This document shows, in pieces, positions 15,120 through 22,885 of a stretch of 64,000 nt of DNA. This DNA is from Acidovorax radicis (GTDB taxonomy: Bacteria; Pseudomonadota; Gammaproteobacteria; Burkholderiales; Burkholderiaceae_C). Under the pieces are notes generated by a model. The model had not been told where the DNA came from. It was given only the letters and a program-made list of their open reading frames with translations, and did no database searches. The stretch is from contig NZ_CP075184.1 of the NCBI RefSeq assembly GCF_020510705.1, positions 682,001-746,000 of the forward strand, given 5' to 3'. Within the stretch, counting starts at the first letter, position 1, and every line of letters starts with the position of its first letter. Both the position numbers and the translations under genes were made by a program.

Positions 15120-16073
15120 TTATTTGCTGTCTTTGGTGACCAGCACCACGTCGGTTTTCACCAGCGCAGGCAATTGGGCCTGCGGCGTTTTGGCGGCCAG
15201 GGCCTTGAGCACCAATTCGATGCCAAAAACGGCTTGCTTGGCGGCATATTGGTCGGCCGTGGCCAGCACGCGGCCATCGGCCAGCATCGGCTTGATGGCG
15301 CCGATGTTGTCATAGCCCACCACCTGCACCTTGCCGGTTTTGCCTGCGGCCTTGACGGCAGCCACCACGCCCAGGGCCATGCTGTCATTGCCAGCCAGCA
15401 GGGCCACCAGGTCAGGGTGCTCGCGCATCATGCCTGCGGCCACGGTGTTGCCCTTTTCGATTTCCCAGTTGCCGGACTGCACCCCCACCACCGTAATGTT
15501 GGCGGCCTTCATCGCATCCTGGTATCCCAGCGTGCGCTGCTGCGCGTTGAACGTGGTGGACACGCCTTCAATGATGCCCACCTTGTCGCCCGCCTTGAGC
15601 AACTTGGCCAGGTAGTCGCCCACCAGCTTGGCGCCTGCGCGGTTGTCGGGACCCACAAACGGCACGGTGATGTTCTTTTCCTTCAGCGCATCGACGTCGA
15701 GTTGGTTATCGATGTTGACGACCAGAATGCCCTTGTCGATGGCGGCTTTGACAGCCGGCACCAGGGCCTTGGAGTCTGCGGGGGCCAACACGATGGCGCT
15801 GGCCTTCTGGGCCACGGCCTGCTCGATCATCTTGATCTGCGCGGCGGTGTCGGTCTCGTTCTTGATGCCGTTGGCGACCAGCGTGTATTGGCTGGCATGC
15901 TGCTTTTGGTGGGCCTTGGCGCCGTCTTCCATGGTGCGGAAGAACTCGTTGGCCAGGGATTTCATGACCAGTGCGACCTTGGGCTTGTCCTGCGCCATGG
16001 CCGGGCTGGCCAGCATGCCTCCCAGTACGACAAGGGCAGCAGCAGTCTGAAGGGAGCGGCGGGTAAATGGCAT
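15120..16073 (-). CDS. rbsB: Ribose ABC transporter periplasmic binding protein RbsB
   Basis: This gene encodes a 317-residue periplasmic sugar-binding protein (Peripla_BP_4 fold). The signal peptide MPFTRRSLQTAAALVVLGGM ends AMA before Q. The mature protein begins with PKVALVMKSLANEFFRTMED and contains the family segments NIDNQLD, TVPFVGPDNRAGAKLVGDYL, LLAGNDSMALGVVAA and VVGYDNIGAI. The ATG at 16073 was chosen over 16193 because it follows a GGAGAC ribosome binding site and starts the signal peptide. First gene of rbsBACRKD, about 110 nt downstream of the predicted promoter. Ribose is the likely ligand from the kinase and pyranase in the operon. Confidence 0.93.
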   Translation of the reverse strand: MPFTRRSLQTAAALVVLGGMLASPAMAQDKPKVALVMKSLANEFFRTMEDGAKAHQKQHASQYTLVANGIKNETDTAAQIKMIEQAVAQKASAIVLAPADSKALVPAVKAAIDKGILVVNIDNQLDVDALKEKNITVPFVGPDNRAGAKLVGDYLAKLLKAGDKVGIIEGVSTTFNAQQRTLGYQDAMKAANITVVGVQSGNWEIEKGNTVAAGMMREHPDLVALLAGNDSMALGVVAAVKAAGKTGKVQVVGYDNIGAIKPMLADGRVLATADQYAAKQAVFGIELVLKALAAKTPQAQLPALVKTDVVLVTKDSK

Positions 16074-16188
16074 GTTGTCTCCAGTTGGAAGGGTTGCAAA
16101 GGCGACAGCCCTGCGGCACGCAAAAAAGCGCGCCAGGCGGTGGCATAAGCCCTGCCCACGCGCCCGGCGCCGGGTGTGTCGGATGCGA

Positions 16189-16217
16189 ATCATAGCGAAA
16201 GCAAACGTTTGCGCAAA
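16189..16217 (-). promoter_or_regulatory. Sigma70-type promoter of the rbs operon
   Basis: On the minus strand TTTGCG (16217-16212), a 17-nt spacer, then TATGAT (16194-16189). The -35 and spacer are covered by the operator pair at 16201-16224, so a bound repressor would block RNA polymerase directly. Confidence 0.6.
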
Positions 16218-16224
16218 CGTTTGC
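16201..16224. promoter_or_regulatory. Twin LacI-family operators before rbsB
   Basis: Two perfect 12-bp palindromes GCAAACGTTTGC lie directly end to end at 16201-16212 and 16213-16224. Each has the AACG-TT core of LacI/GalR operators. The likely binder is the LacI-family protein of the same operon (11181-12203). Confidence 0.85.
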
Positions 16225-16268
16225 TAATTGGTAAAAACCCCAAAGCAGGGGGCAAAACGCGCCGAATG

Positions 16269-16300
16269 CATGGCCTTATAGCGGCATGGCCTTATAGCGG
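16269..16300. repeat. Perfect 16-bp tandem duplication
   Basis: CATGGCCTTATAGCGG occurs twice with no gap (16269-16284 and 16285-16300). Probably a replication-slippage duplication; it may vary between strains. Confidence 0.9.
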
Positions 16301-16403
16301 CGCGCAGAGGGGCCAGCGCAGCCGTTGAGGCGCCGCAATTCGCTGGTGGAAACGGGGGGCTGTGGGCACACCATCACGGGTGGAAATTGCCGAGGCCCGG
16401 AAG

Positions 16404-16426
16404 GAAAAAAAGGCGCCGAAGCGCCT
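16404..16426 (-). terminator. Rho-independent terminator after fadD
   Basis: On the minus strand AGGCGC, a TTCG tetraloop and GCGCCT are followed by seven T residues. It lies 80 bp past the stop of the acyl-CoA ligase gene and reads in its direction. Confidence 0.9.
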
Positions 16427-16506
16427 GTGTGAAGGAAGGGTGGGCCCGCAAGGCTCGCAAGATTTTGAAGGCTTGCAGGACACGTGCAAGCCTTGCAATG
16501 GCCCCG

Positions 16507-18195
16507 CTACGCCGTCGGCGAACGCAGCTCGCGCCGCAGGATCTTGCCCACATTGCTCTTGGGCAGTTCGTCGCGGAACTCGATGTATTTGGGGCGCTTG
16601 TAGCCGGTGAGGTTGTCGTGGCAGAACTTGGCCACGTCGTCCTCGGTGAGCGCGGGGTCGTTGCGGATGACGAAGACCTTGATGGCTTCGCCCTGCTTTT
16701 CGTCGGGGATGCCGATGGCGGCGCATTCGACCACGCCAGGGCACAGGCTGATGACCTGCTCCAGCTCGTTGGGGAACACATTGAAGCCGCTCACCAAAAT
16801 CATGTCCTTCTTGCGGTCGATGATGCGGGTGTAGCCCTGCGGGTCCATGATGCCGATGTCGCCGGTGCGCATGAAACCGTCGGGGGTGAACGCCTTGGCG
16901 TTCTCTTCGGGCTGGTTGTAATAACCCACCATCACGTTGGGGCCGCGAATGCAGATTTCGCCCGATTGGCCCTGCGGCAGGCTGTTGCCCTCGTCATCCT
17001 TGATGGCGATATCGATGCCTGGCAGCGGCAGGCCAATGGTGCCGCTGAACTCCGTGTTGCTCACGGGGTTGTTGGTGCCGATGGCGCAGGTCTCGCTCAT
17101 GCCCCAGCCTTCGATCATGGTGCTGCCTGTCACCTTTTGCCATTGTTTGGCCGTGCTTTCGCTGGCGGCCATGCCACCAGCTTGCGACACGCACAGGTGC
17201 GAGAAATCGAGCGTCTTGAACTGCGGGTTTTGCAGCAGCGCGTTGAACAAGGTGTTCACGGCCGGCAGCATGTGGAAGGGGCGTTTTTTCAGCTCCGCCA
17301 CAAACTTGGGGATATCGCGCGGGTTGGGGATCAGCGTGAGGCTGGAGCCCTGGCGGATGGCCAGCAGGCACAGCGTCAGCGCGAAGATGTGGTACAGCGG
17401 TAGTGCGGCGATGCTGTTGGCTTTGCTCAGGTCGCCCACCTTGGCCAGTGCCGGGGTGAACCAGGCCTCGGCCTGCAAGGTGGCGGCGACGATGTTGCGG
17501 TGGGTGAGCACCGCGCCCTTGGACAACCCGGTGGTGCCGCCCGTGTATTGCAAAAACGCAATGGAGTCGAGTGTGGCCTGGCTGGGTGTGAGCGCCTTAC
17601 CCTCGCCCAGGGATAGCGCCTTCTTGAAGGTGACGAGCTTGCGGCCGCCTGTCAGTGGCAGATCGTAGGCGGGCACCATCTTGGCGAGGTGGCGCACGGC
17701 GAAGGTGATCCACTGCCCAAACCACAAGCCGAGCAGGTCGCCCATCGAGGCCATCACTACCTGTTTGATCGCGGTGTGGTCGATGATTTCGGCCAGGGTG
17801 TGGGCGAAATTCTCCAGGATGACGATGGTGGTGGCGCCGGAGTCCTTGAGCTGGTGCTCCAGCTCGCGTGCGGTGTACAGCGGGTTCACGTTCACGCAGG
17901 TGTAGCCCGCGCGAAGCACGGCCGACATGGTCACGCCAAACTGCGGGATGTTGGGCAGCATGATGGCCACGCGAGCCCCGGGCGCGAGGCCCAGGCTTTG
18001 CAGGTAGGCACCGAGAGCGGCAGAGCGGCTGTCGAGCTCGCCATAGGTCATCCAGCGGTCCATGCAGACCGAAAACGGGTTGGACGCGTTTTTGCGGAAG
18101 GACTCTTCCAGCAGGTGGGCTACGGAGCGGTACTGCTCGGGCTGCACATCGTGCGGTACACCGGGTGGGTAGCTCTTGAGCCAGATCTTGTCCAT
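16507..18195 (-). CDS. fadD: Long-chain acyl-CoA synthetase
   Basis: This gene encodes a 562-residue AMP-forming ligase that activates fatty acids with CoA. The P-loop-like motif is FLQYTGGTTGLSKGAVLTHR; further motifs are GWGMSETCA, GYYNQPEENAKAFTPDGFMRTGDIG, the hinge IDRKKDMILVSGFNVFP and the C-terminal lysine region LTGYKRPKYIEFRDELPKSN. It is very close in pattern to E. coli FadD. The second ATG (18195) was chosen because the AAGGAAAC ribosome binding site is better spaced to it than to the ATG at 18201. A clean terminator follows the gene. Confidence 0.93.
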   Translation of the reverse strand: MDKIWLKSYPPGVPHDVQPEQYRSVAHLLEESFRKNASNPFSVCMDRWMTYGELDSRSAALGAYLQSLGLAPGARVAIMLPNIPQFGVTMSAVLRAGYTCVNVNPLYTARELEHQLKDSGATTIVILENFAHTLAEIIDHTAIKQVVMASMGDLLGLWFGQWITFAVRHLAKMVPAYDLPLTGGRKLVTFKKALSLGEGKALTPSQATLDSIAFLQYTGGTTGLSKGAVLTHRNIVAATLQAEAWFTPALAKVGDLSKANSIAALPLYHIFALTLCLLAIRQGSSLTLIPNPRDIPKFVAELKKRPFHMLPAVNTLFNALLQNPQFKTLDFSHLCVSQAGGMAASESTAKQWQKVTGSTMIEGWGMSETCAIGTNNPVSNTEFSGTIGLPLPGIDIAIKDDEGNSLPQGQSGEICIRGPNVMVGYYNQPEENAKAFTPDGFMRTGDIGIMDPQGYTRIIDRKKDMILVSGFNVFPNELEQVISLCPGVVECAAIGIPDEKQGEAIKVFVIRNDPALTEDDVAKFCHDNLTGYKRPKYIEFRDELPKSNVGKILRRELRSPTA

Positions 18196-18300
18196 GTGCA
18201 TGTTTCCTTGTGCGCGCTGGGGGAATGTTCCGACCTGAGCGGAACACCTCACGGGAATCGTGAAGGGCCACGGATTGTGGGCGCAGGTGTGCCTTGTGGG

Positions 18301-19086
18301 TTACCGGGCTTGTCCTAGGGTGGCGGCCAGCCGGGTCTCGCAAGTGACACGATCTGCATCAAACAGCTGGTCCATCAACGCGCGTTCGCGCGTCTCGATG
18401 GTGGCCAGAAACTGCTCGACGCCGCCGCGCTGGCGCGACAGCTGGCCAAACGTGTCGAAACCCGCTTCCAGAAAGTCCTGCAGCGCGCCCATGCCTGCGG
18501 CGTGGGCGGGCGCTCGCATCATGCGCAGCATCATCCGCAGGCCCGGCGTGCGGGTCAGGCGCGCGAGATCACGGCCCATGGCCAGCACGCGCGCCAGCTG
18601 CGCCTGGCGTGCCATGCGCTGGCCCACCGCGCGCCATGCGTCGGCGTAGCGCGCCGCATCGCTGGCGGCATCAGAGGTTGGCGGGGATGCGGGGGCGAAA
18701 ACCGGGGCAGGGGCGGGTGATTGCGCCACCCATGCGCGGCCCATGTCCTGGTCCAGTGACTCGGTTTGCGCGTGCAATTCGGCCAGCGCCACGGCAGTGG
18801 CTACCACGGGTTGCGGGAAGAGGGTTTGCAGCGTGCCCGCGATGCGACTGAACTGCAGGTCGCGATCGGTGTAATCGCTGTCGCTGTAGAGCTCAGTGAG
18901 AAAAAACCGCGCGGCCGGGCCGAACGAGGGGGAGCCCATGATGTCGGCATACGTGCCCCTGAAACGCCGCGCCTGCAAGGTTTTGACGGTGCCCACCGCC
19001 GCTCCCAGCAAGGGGTCGCCCGTGCGGTGCAACCGCAGCGCGGTGACGGTGGCAATGCAGTCTCGAATGGTGTGGGCCGCATCCAT
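18301..19086 (-). CDS. FFLEELY-like motif protein, unknown function
   Basis: This gene encodes a 261-residue soluble, mostly helical protein. Residues 61-67 are FFLTELY followed by SDSDYTDRDLQFSRI; this resembles a family I know as FFLEELY motif proteins, whose function is unknown. A low-complexity Ala/Pro/Ser stretch (about residues 122-145) separates two helical halves, the second rich in Met/Arg (LRMMLRMMRAP). The ATG at 19086 was chosen because the upstream extension runs antisense to the lipase-like gene. It is in the same direction as fadD, 105 bp upstream of it. Confidence 0.8.
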   Translation of the reverse strand: MDAAHTIRDCIATVTALRLHRTGDPLLGAAVGTVKTLQARRFRGTYADIMGSPSFGPAARFFLTELYSDSDYTDRDLQFSRIAGTLQTLFPQPVVATAVALAELHAQTESLDQDMGRAWVAQSPAPAPVFAPASPPTSDAASDAARYADAWRAVGQRMARQAQLARVLAMGRDLARLTRTPGLRMMLRMMRAPAHAAGMGALQDFLEAGFDTFGQLSRQRGGVEQFLATIETRERALMDQLFDADRVTCETRLAATLGQAR

Positions 19087-19233
19087 GGGGGGCGTTCTCC
19101 TTGTCAAAACGTCTGCAATCGTCTGCAAGACGGCGGTATCTGGCGCTGTAGTGTGGAGGCCTCGCCCAGGGCACCGGGCGGCACAATGCGGCCTGTTCAT
19201 TTCATCACACCCCCACTGGGAACCCTCATCCCC

Positions 19234-20130
19234 ATGATTGCGCGCTTCCAAAGGGCCTTTGTCTTGTTTCAACTGCTCGCCATGGCCGCCTGGTTGTGGT
19301 GGTGGTGGCCGCAATCGCCCGTGTGGGCGCTGGCGGGGGCGGCCGTGCCTTTGGGGGTGTTCCTGTTCGTCATGACCATGGAGTTTGTGGTCATGCATGT
19401 GACCAACCGCTCTGATGGTGCACCCCGCGCGCGCGCGGCGCAGGTGGTGGCCGCCTGGTGGGCCGAGGTGCGCTCCGCGTTGCTGGTGTTTTGCTGGCGC
19501 CAGCCCTTTCGCCACCGCTCGCCGCCTGACTGGCTGCCCTCCGAGCCTACGGGCCGGCGCGGTGTGGTGCTGGTGCATGGGTTCATGTGCAACCGGGGCA
19601 TCTGGCTGCCCTGGTTTGCGCCGCTGCGCCAGGCCGGCCATGCCCACGTGGCCGTGAACCTGGAGCCGGTGATGGGCTCGATCGATGCCTACAGCACCAC
19701 CATTGAAGACGCTGTGTTGCGCGTAACGGCGGCCACCGGTGTGCCGCCCGTGTTGGTGTGCCACAGCATGGGCGGCTTGGCGGTGCGCGCGTGGTTGCGG
19801 GCCCATGGTGCGGACGACCATGTCCACCGTGTGTTGACGCTCGGCACGCCCCACGGGGGCACGTGGCTCGGGCGCTTCAGCCGGGCGGTGAATGGTCGGC
19901 AGATGAGCCTGGCAGGGGACTGGGTGGTGGCGCTACAGCGCGCCGAACCGGCGGGGCGTGCTGCCTTGTTCACGTGCTGGTATTCCAACTGCGACAACAT
20001 CGTTTTCCCTGCGAGCACGGCGGCGCTGGCGGGAGCGGACAACCGGCTGGTGGACGGGGTGGCGCATGTGCAAATGGCCTTGCATCCGGCGGTGATGCGG
20101 GCTTGTTTGGAGGAGATTGGGTGGGGGTGA
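19234..20130 (+). CDS. Membrane-anchored alpha/beta hydrolase, lipase-like
   Basis: This gene encodes a 298-residue protein. Two N-terminal hydrophobic segments (FVLFQLLAMAAWLWWWW and WALAGAAVPLGVFLFVMTM, about residues 8-50) are followed by an alpha/beta hydrolase domain. The domain has GVVLVHGFMCNRGIW (oxyanion loop) and the nucleophile elbow LVCHSMGGLAVRAW (GxSxG), then TLGTPHGGTWLG. A histidine near the C terminus (DGVAHVQMALH) could complete the triad. The pattern fits triacylglycerol lipases and PGAP1-like esterases. The ATG at 19234 was taken because it opens the first membrane segment; the long upstream extension is antisense to the FFLEELY-like gene. Confidence 0.88.
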   Translation: MIARFQRAFVLFQLLAMAAWLWWWWPQSPVWALAGAAVPLGVFLFVMTMEFVVMHVTNRSDGAPRARAAQVVAAWWAEVRSALLVFCWRQPFRHRSPPDWLPSEPTGRRGVVLVHGFMCNRGIWLPWFAPLRQAGHAHVAVNLEPVMGSIDAYSTTIEDAVLRVTAATGVPPVLVCHSMGGLAVRAWLRAHGADDHVHRVLTLGTPHGGTWLGRFSRAVNGRQMSLAGDWVVALQRAEPAGRAALFTCWYSNCDNIVFPASTAALAGADNRLVDGVAHVQMALHPAVMRACLEEIGWG

Positions 20131-20140
20131 TTTTTTGCTG

Positions 20141-20190
20141 TTTTTGACCTCTGGTGCTTGTATGCCAAGCGTTGGTCGCTATGGTTTTTG
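20141..20190 (+). repeat. Dispersed palindromic repeat, copy G (left end of large palindrome)
   Basis: Reads TTTTTGACCTCTGG, TGCTT, GTATGCC, AAGCG, TTGGTCGCTATGG. It is degenerate in the central arms but aligns with the complement of copy H along its whole length. Confidence 0.7.
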
Positions 20191-20247
20191 TAGTTCGCAC
20201 TGTGCCTGATTGAAGGGCGGAGGCCGGGTTGTCGCCCCGGCGGGCGA

Positions 20248-20281
20248 GGTACTTTTCTTTGCTTCGCCAAAGAAAAGTACC
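20248..20281. repeat. 14-bp perfect hairpin in left arm
   Basis: GGTACTTTTCTTTG, a 6-nt loop, then its exact complement. A matching hairpin (13 of 14 pairs) is found in the right arm at 20774-20807. Confidence 0.85.
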
Positions 20282-20864
20282 CAAAAGAAAGGCGACCCCC
20301 AGTCTGCGACCCCTTCGCTGGGCGAAGGGGCAAACCTGCGTCGGGGCGGTTGCGGGGTGCGCCGTGGAACTCGCTTTGCGCTGCGCGCGCCGCTCGGACA
20401 ACCGCGGCGAGCTAGACAACGAGGCATGGGCGCTTCGACGCCCATGCTCACCCCGCAACCGCCCCGACGCAGGCGCAGCCAGCAGGGGGTGGACAGCCGA
20501 ACATCCAAGCAGCCACACGGGCCATCGCTGCGCTCGGCTTCGCGGTCGCGGCGCGAAGCGCCTGCGCGTTCCGGGCCGAGCGCAGCGATGGCCCGTATGG
20601 ATGTCCGGTTGCGGGCTCCCTTCAGGATGCGCAGCGGCCAGCGGATCAGGGCTCGCGATTGTTTGAGCGCAACGCAGTGGAGCGAGTTCGAGCGAGACCC
20701 CGCTGGACGCGAGCACCGCAGGTTGCCAGCAGCGAAGCGAAGGGACGCAGCGTGTAGGGGCGCCCTTTCTTTGGTGACTTTCTTTCGGCGACGCGAAAGA
20801 AAGTTACTCGCCCGCCGGGGCAAAATCCCGGCCTCCGCCCTTCAATCAGGCACAGTGCGACTAC

Positions 20865-20915
20865 AAAAACCATAGCTATCAGCGCTTTATGGATAGGCGC
20901 CAGAGCCCAATTTCA
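20865..20915 (-). repeat. Dispersed palindromic repeat, copy H (right end of large palindrome)
   Basis: On the plus strand AAAAACCATAGCTATC, AGCGCTT, TATGGATA, GGCGC, CAGAGCCCAATTT. Inverted relative to copy G. It lies 9 bp from the phhA stop. Confidence 0.75.
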
Positions 20916-20923
20916 TTAAAAAG

Positions 20924-21763
20924 TCAAGCCGCCAGAGCTTCCCGCTCATCCGCAGCAAACTCCTGCAACCCCCGCAGCCGCTCATAGATCGGCGCAAAGT
21001 CCGCCGCCGTCATTTCAAACAGTTGCTCAAAACTGTCGATCACAAAATACGTCTGCTGGTACGTATCGATCTTGTAGCGCGTGCGCATGGTGCGCTCCAG
21101 TTGCAGCGCAATGCGCTGCGGCTCCGGGCTCTGCACCGAGTACGCCAGCTCGCCCGACGAACTCAAAATGCCCGCGCCATACGCCCGCAACTGACCCGCC
21201 TCGCGGATCAGCCCGAACTCGATCGTGTACCAGTACAGGCGGCTCAGCATCTCGCACGACCCCAGTCCCTGCGCCTTGAGCCCACCCTGCCCATAACGCT
21301 GCACATAGTCGGCAAACACCGGGTTGAACAGCAGCGGCACATGGCCGAACAGGTCGTGGAAGATGTCTGGCTCGACGATGTATTCGAACTCCTCGGGCTT
21401 GCGGATCCAGTCCGTCACCGGGAACTTGCGGTTGGCCAGCAGGGTGAAGAACGGCACCTCGGGGATCAACCCCGGCACGCCCACCAGCTCCCAGCCGGTG
21501 GCCTTGTAAAGGCGCTCGTTCACCTCTTCAAAGCGCGGGATGCGGTCGCTCGCGCCCAGCGACGGCAGGGCGTCGATGAACGCCTGGCTGGCCAGCCCCG
21601 GCAACAGCGCGCGCTGGCGCTCGTAGAGCCTGCGATAGGTGTCGTGGTCGGCGGCGGTGTAGCTTGCGTAATCCTGCGGGCAGGTGTAGTCCTCGTTGGC
21701 GCGCGAGTAGTCGCCACGGGGTGGGCGGGTGGATTGACCATAGACGACGGGGGCTTGTCCCAT
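20924..21763 (-). CDS. phhA: Phenylalanine 4-monooxygenase
   Basis: This gene encodes a 279-residue pterin-dependent iron enzyme that hydroxylates phenylalanine to tyrosine. The iron ligands are seen in EPDIFHDLFGHVP (two His) and LYWYTIEFGLI (Glu). GELAYSVQSPEP and YFVIDSFEQLFE are typical C-terminal segments of the bacterial monomeric form. hppD on the same strand supplies the next committed enzyme of tyrosine catabolism. The gene ends at the border of the large palindromic element. Confidence 0.95.
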   Translation of the reverse strand: MGQAPVVYGQSTRPPRGDYSRANEDYTCPQDYASYTAADHDTYRRLYERQRALLPGLASQAFIDALPSLGASDRIPRFEEVNERLYKATGWELVGVPGLIPEVPFFTLLANRKFPVTDWIRKPEEFEYIVEPDIFHDLFGHVPLLFNPVFADYVQRYGQGGLKAQGLGSCEMLSRLYWYTIEFGLIREAGQLRAYGAGILSSSGELAYSVQSPEPQRIALQLERTMRTRYKIDTYQQTYFVIDSFEQLFEMTAADFAPIYERLRGLQEFAADEREALAA

Positions 21764-21837
21764 TTTTGGCTCCTTGGCCGTCGTGATGGATGGTCAGCGC
21801 GCCTGGAAGGGTTGGCGCGCACTGGCCCCGACGGCGG

Positions 21838-22803
21838 TTAATCGATCTTGATTTTTGCGGCCCGGATCAGAAACTCATATTTGCTGTTTTCCGAGCGCAC
21901 AAACTGTGCAAACCCGTCAAGCGTCAGCTCTTCGGGTGTGATGCCCATCTTCTTGAATTTCGCCAGGCCAGCGGGTGAATGCATGGCCGACGAGAATGCT
22001 GCGGCATAGCGCCGTGCGTCTGCGTCAGGCAATGAAGCCGGGGCAAACAGGCCGAACCACGTCGACACGTTGAAGCCTTGCACGCTGTCATTGATGCTGG
22101 GCACTTTGGGCAGAGCCTCGTCGCTGCTGAGCGTGGTCACCCCCAGCGCCAGCAGCTTGCCTGACTTGATCTGTGGCAGCGCCGAGGCGAGGTTGTCAAA
22201 CACCATCAGCACCTGGCCCGACTCCAGCGCGGCCAGGGCCGGCTTGGAGCCCTGGAACGGCGTGTGGCCCATCTTGGTGTTGGTGAGCGACTTGAACATC
22301 TCGGCCGAGATGTGGCCGATGCTGCCGTTGCCGCCCGAACCATACTTGACCTGGTCGGGGTTTTTCTTGAGGTACTGCACGAGGTCGGGGGTGGTCCGAA
22401 TCCCCAGCTTGGCGGCCTGGTCTGCGTTGATCACCAGCACGTTGGGGGTGCGTGCCACCAGCGCAATCGGTTTGAAATCCTTGAGGGCGTTGTAAGGAAA
22501 GTTCTTCTGCAGCCACGGGTTCACGGCGTGGGTGGCCACGGCGCCCATCAGGATCTGGTTGCCGGTTTTGGGGGCCTTGGCCACCTCGTTGGCGCCGGTG
22601 GTGCCCCCCGCGCCGGGCTTGTTCTCCACCTTGATGGTGCCCAGCTGTGTGGCCCCATCAGCCACGATGTGTGCCGAGGTATCCAGCGGACCGCCCGCAG
22701 GGTAGGGCACCACGATGGTGAGAGGTGCAGAAGGGTTCTGCGCCAACGCGGCGGTGGCCATGCTGGCAATGAACAGGCACAGGAGATTGCTACGGAGCGA
22801 CAT
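21838..22803 (-). CDS. Bug-family tripartite tricarboxylate transporter substrate-binding protein
   Basis: This gene encodes a 321-residue periplasmic protein. A signal peptide (MSLRSNLLCLFIASMATAAL, ending ALA before Q) is followed by the Bug/TctC signature LTIVVPYPAGGPLDTSAHIV and by VENKPGAGGTTGANEVAKA. Members bind organic acids, amino acids or aromatic acids for TctAB transporters, and many are orphans in Burkholderiales. No TctA or TctB is nearby. The place between phhA and hppD suggests an aromatic amino acid or a breakdown product as ligand, but this is only a guess from context. Confidence 0.92.
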   Translation of the reverse strand: MSLRSNLLCLFIASMATAALAQNPSAPLTIVVPYPAGGPLDTSAHIVADGATQLGTIKVENKPGAGGTTGANEVAKAPKTGNQILMGAVATHAVNPWLQKNFPYNALKDFKPIALVARTPNVLVINADQAAKLGIRTTPDLVQYLKKNPDQVKYGSGGNGSIGHISAEMFKSLTNTKMGHTPFQGSKPALAALESGQVLMVFDNLASALPQIKSGKLLALGVTTLSSDEALPKVPSINDSVQGFNVSTWFGLFAPASLPDADARRYAAAFSSAMHSPAGLAKFKKMGITPEELTLDGFAQFVRSENSKYEFLIRAAKIKID

Positions 22804-22885
22804 CGGGATCCTTGGGTGTTCCGGGGAGCGCGCAGTATAGGCACGTGTCCCCGTTTAACCCTTGGCGTGGTTGGGGCATCCGCGG

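Larger units (their letters stand above)
16225..16506. other. Intergenic stretch between rbs promoter and fadD end
   Basis: No gene is seen. It holds a 16-bp tandem duplication (16269-16300) and the fadD terminator (16404-16426). Confidence 0.5.
20141..20915. repeat. Large nested palindromic element, non-coding
   Basis: A segment of about 775 bp built of inverted repeats. The outer arms, about 20141-20315 and 20760-20915, are near-identical inverted copies sharing TTTTTGTAGT, CGCACTGTGCCTGATTGAAG, GGCGGAGGCCGGG and CCCCGGCGGGCGAG. Their outermost parts are dispersed repeat copies G and H. Inside lie hairpins at 20248-20281 and 20774-20807, a perfect 25-bp inverted repeat (20335-20359 with 20449-20473) and a perfect 20-bp one (20518-20537 with 20576-20595). 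Reading frames that cross it change strand by symmetry and match nothing, so I treat them as artefacts. No transposase is present. It may be a non-autonomous mobile element or a structured RNA. Confidence 0.8.

Noticed and set aside
16269..16300. Start of a CRISPR-like array
   Set aside because: Only two copies of 16 bp without spacers; no cas genes in the window.
20179..20875. Several open frames of 145-221 codons on both strands inside the large palindrome
   Set aside because: They mirror each other because of the inverted repeats, are Arg/Pro-rich, have no family pattern and no ribosome binding site. They are side effects of the G+C-rich palindromes.
20141..20915. A complete insertion sequence
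   Set aside because: No transposase-like protein and no clear target-site duplication; the structure is only inverted repeats.
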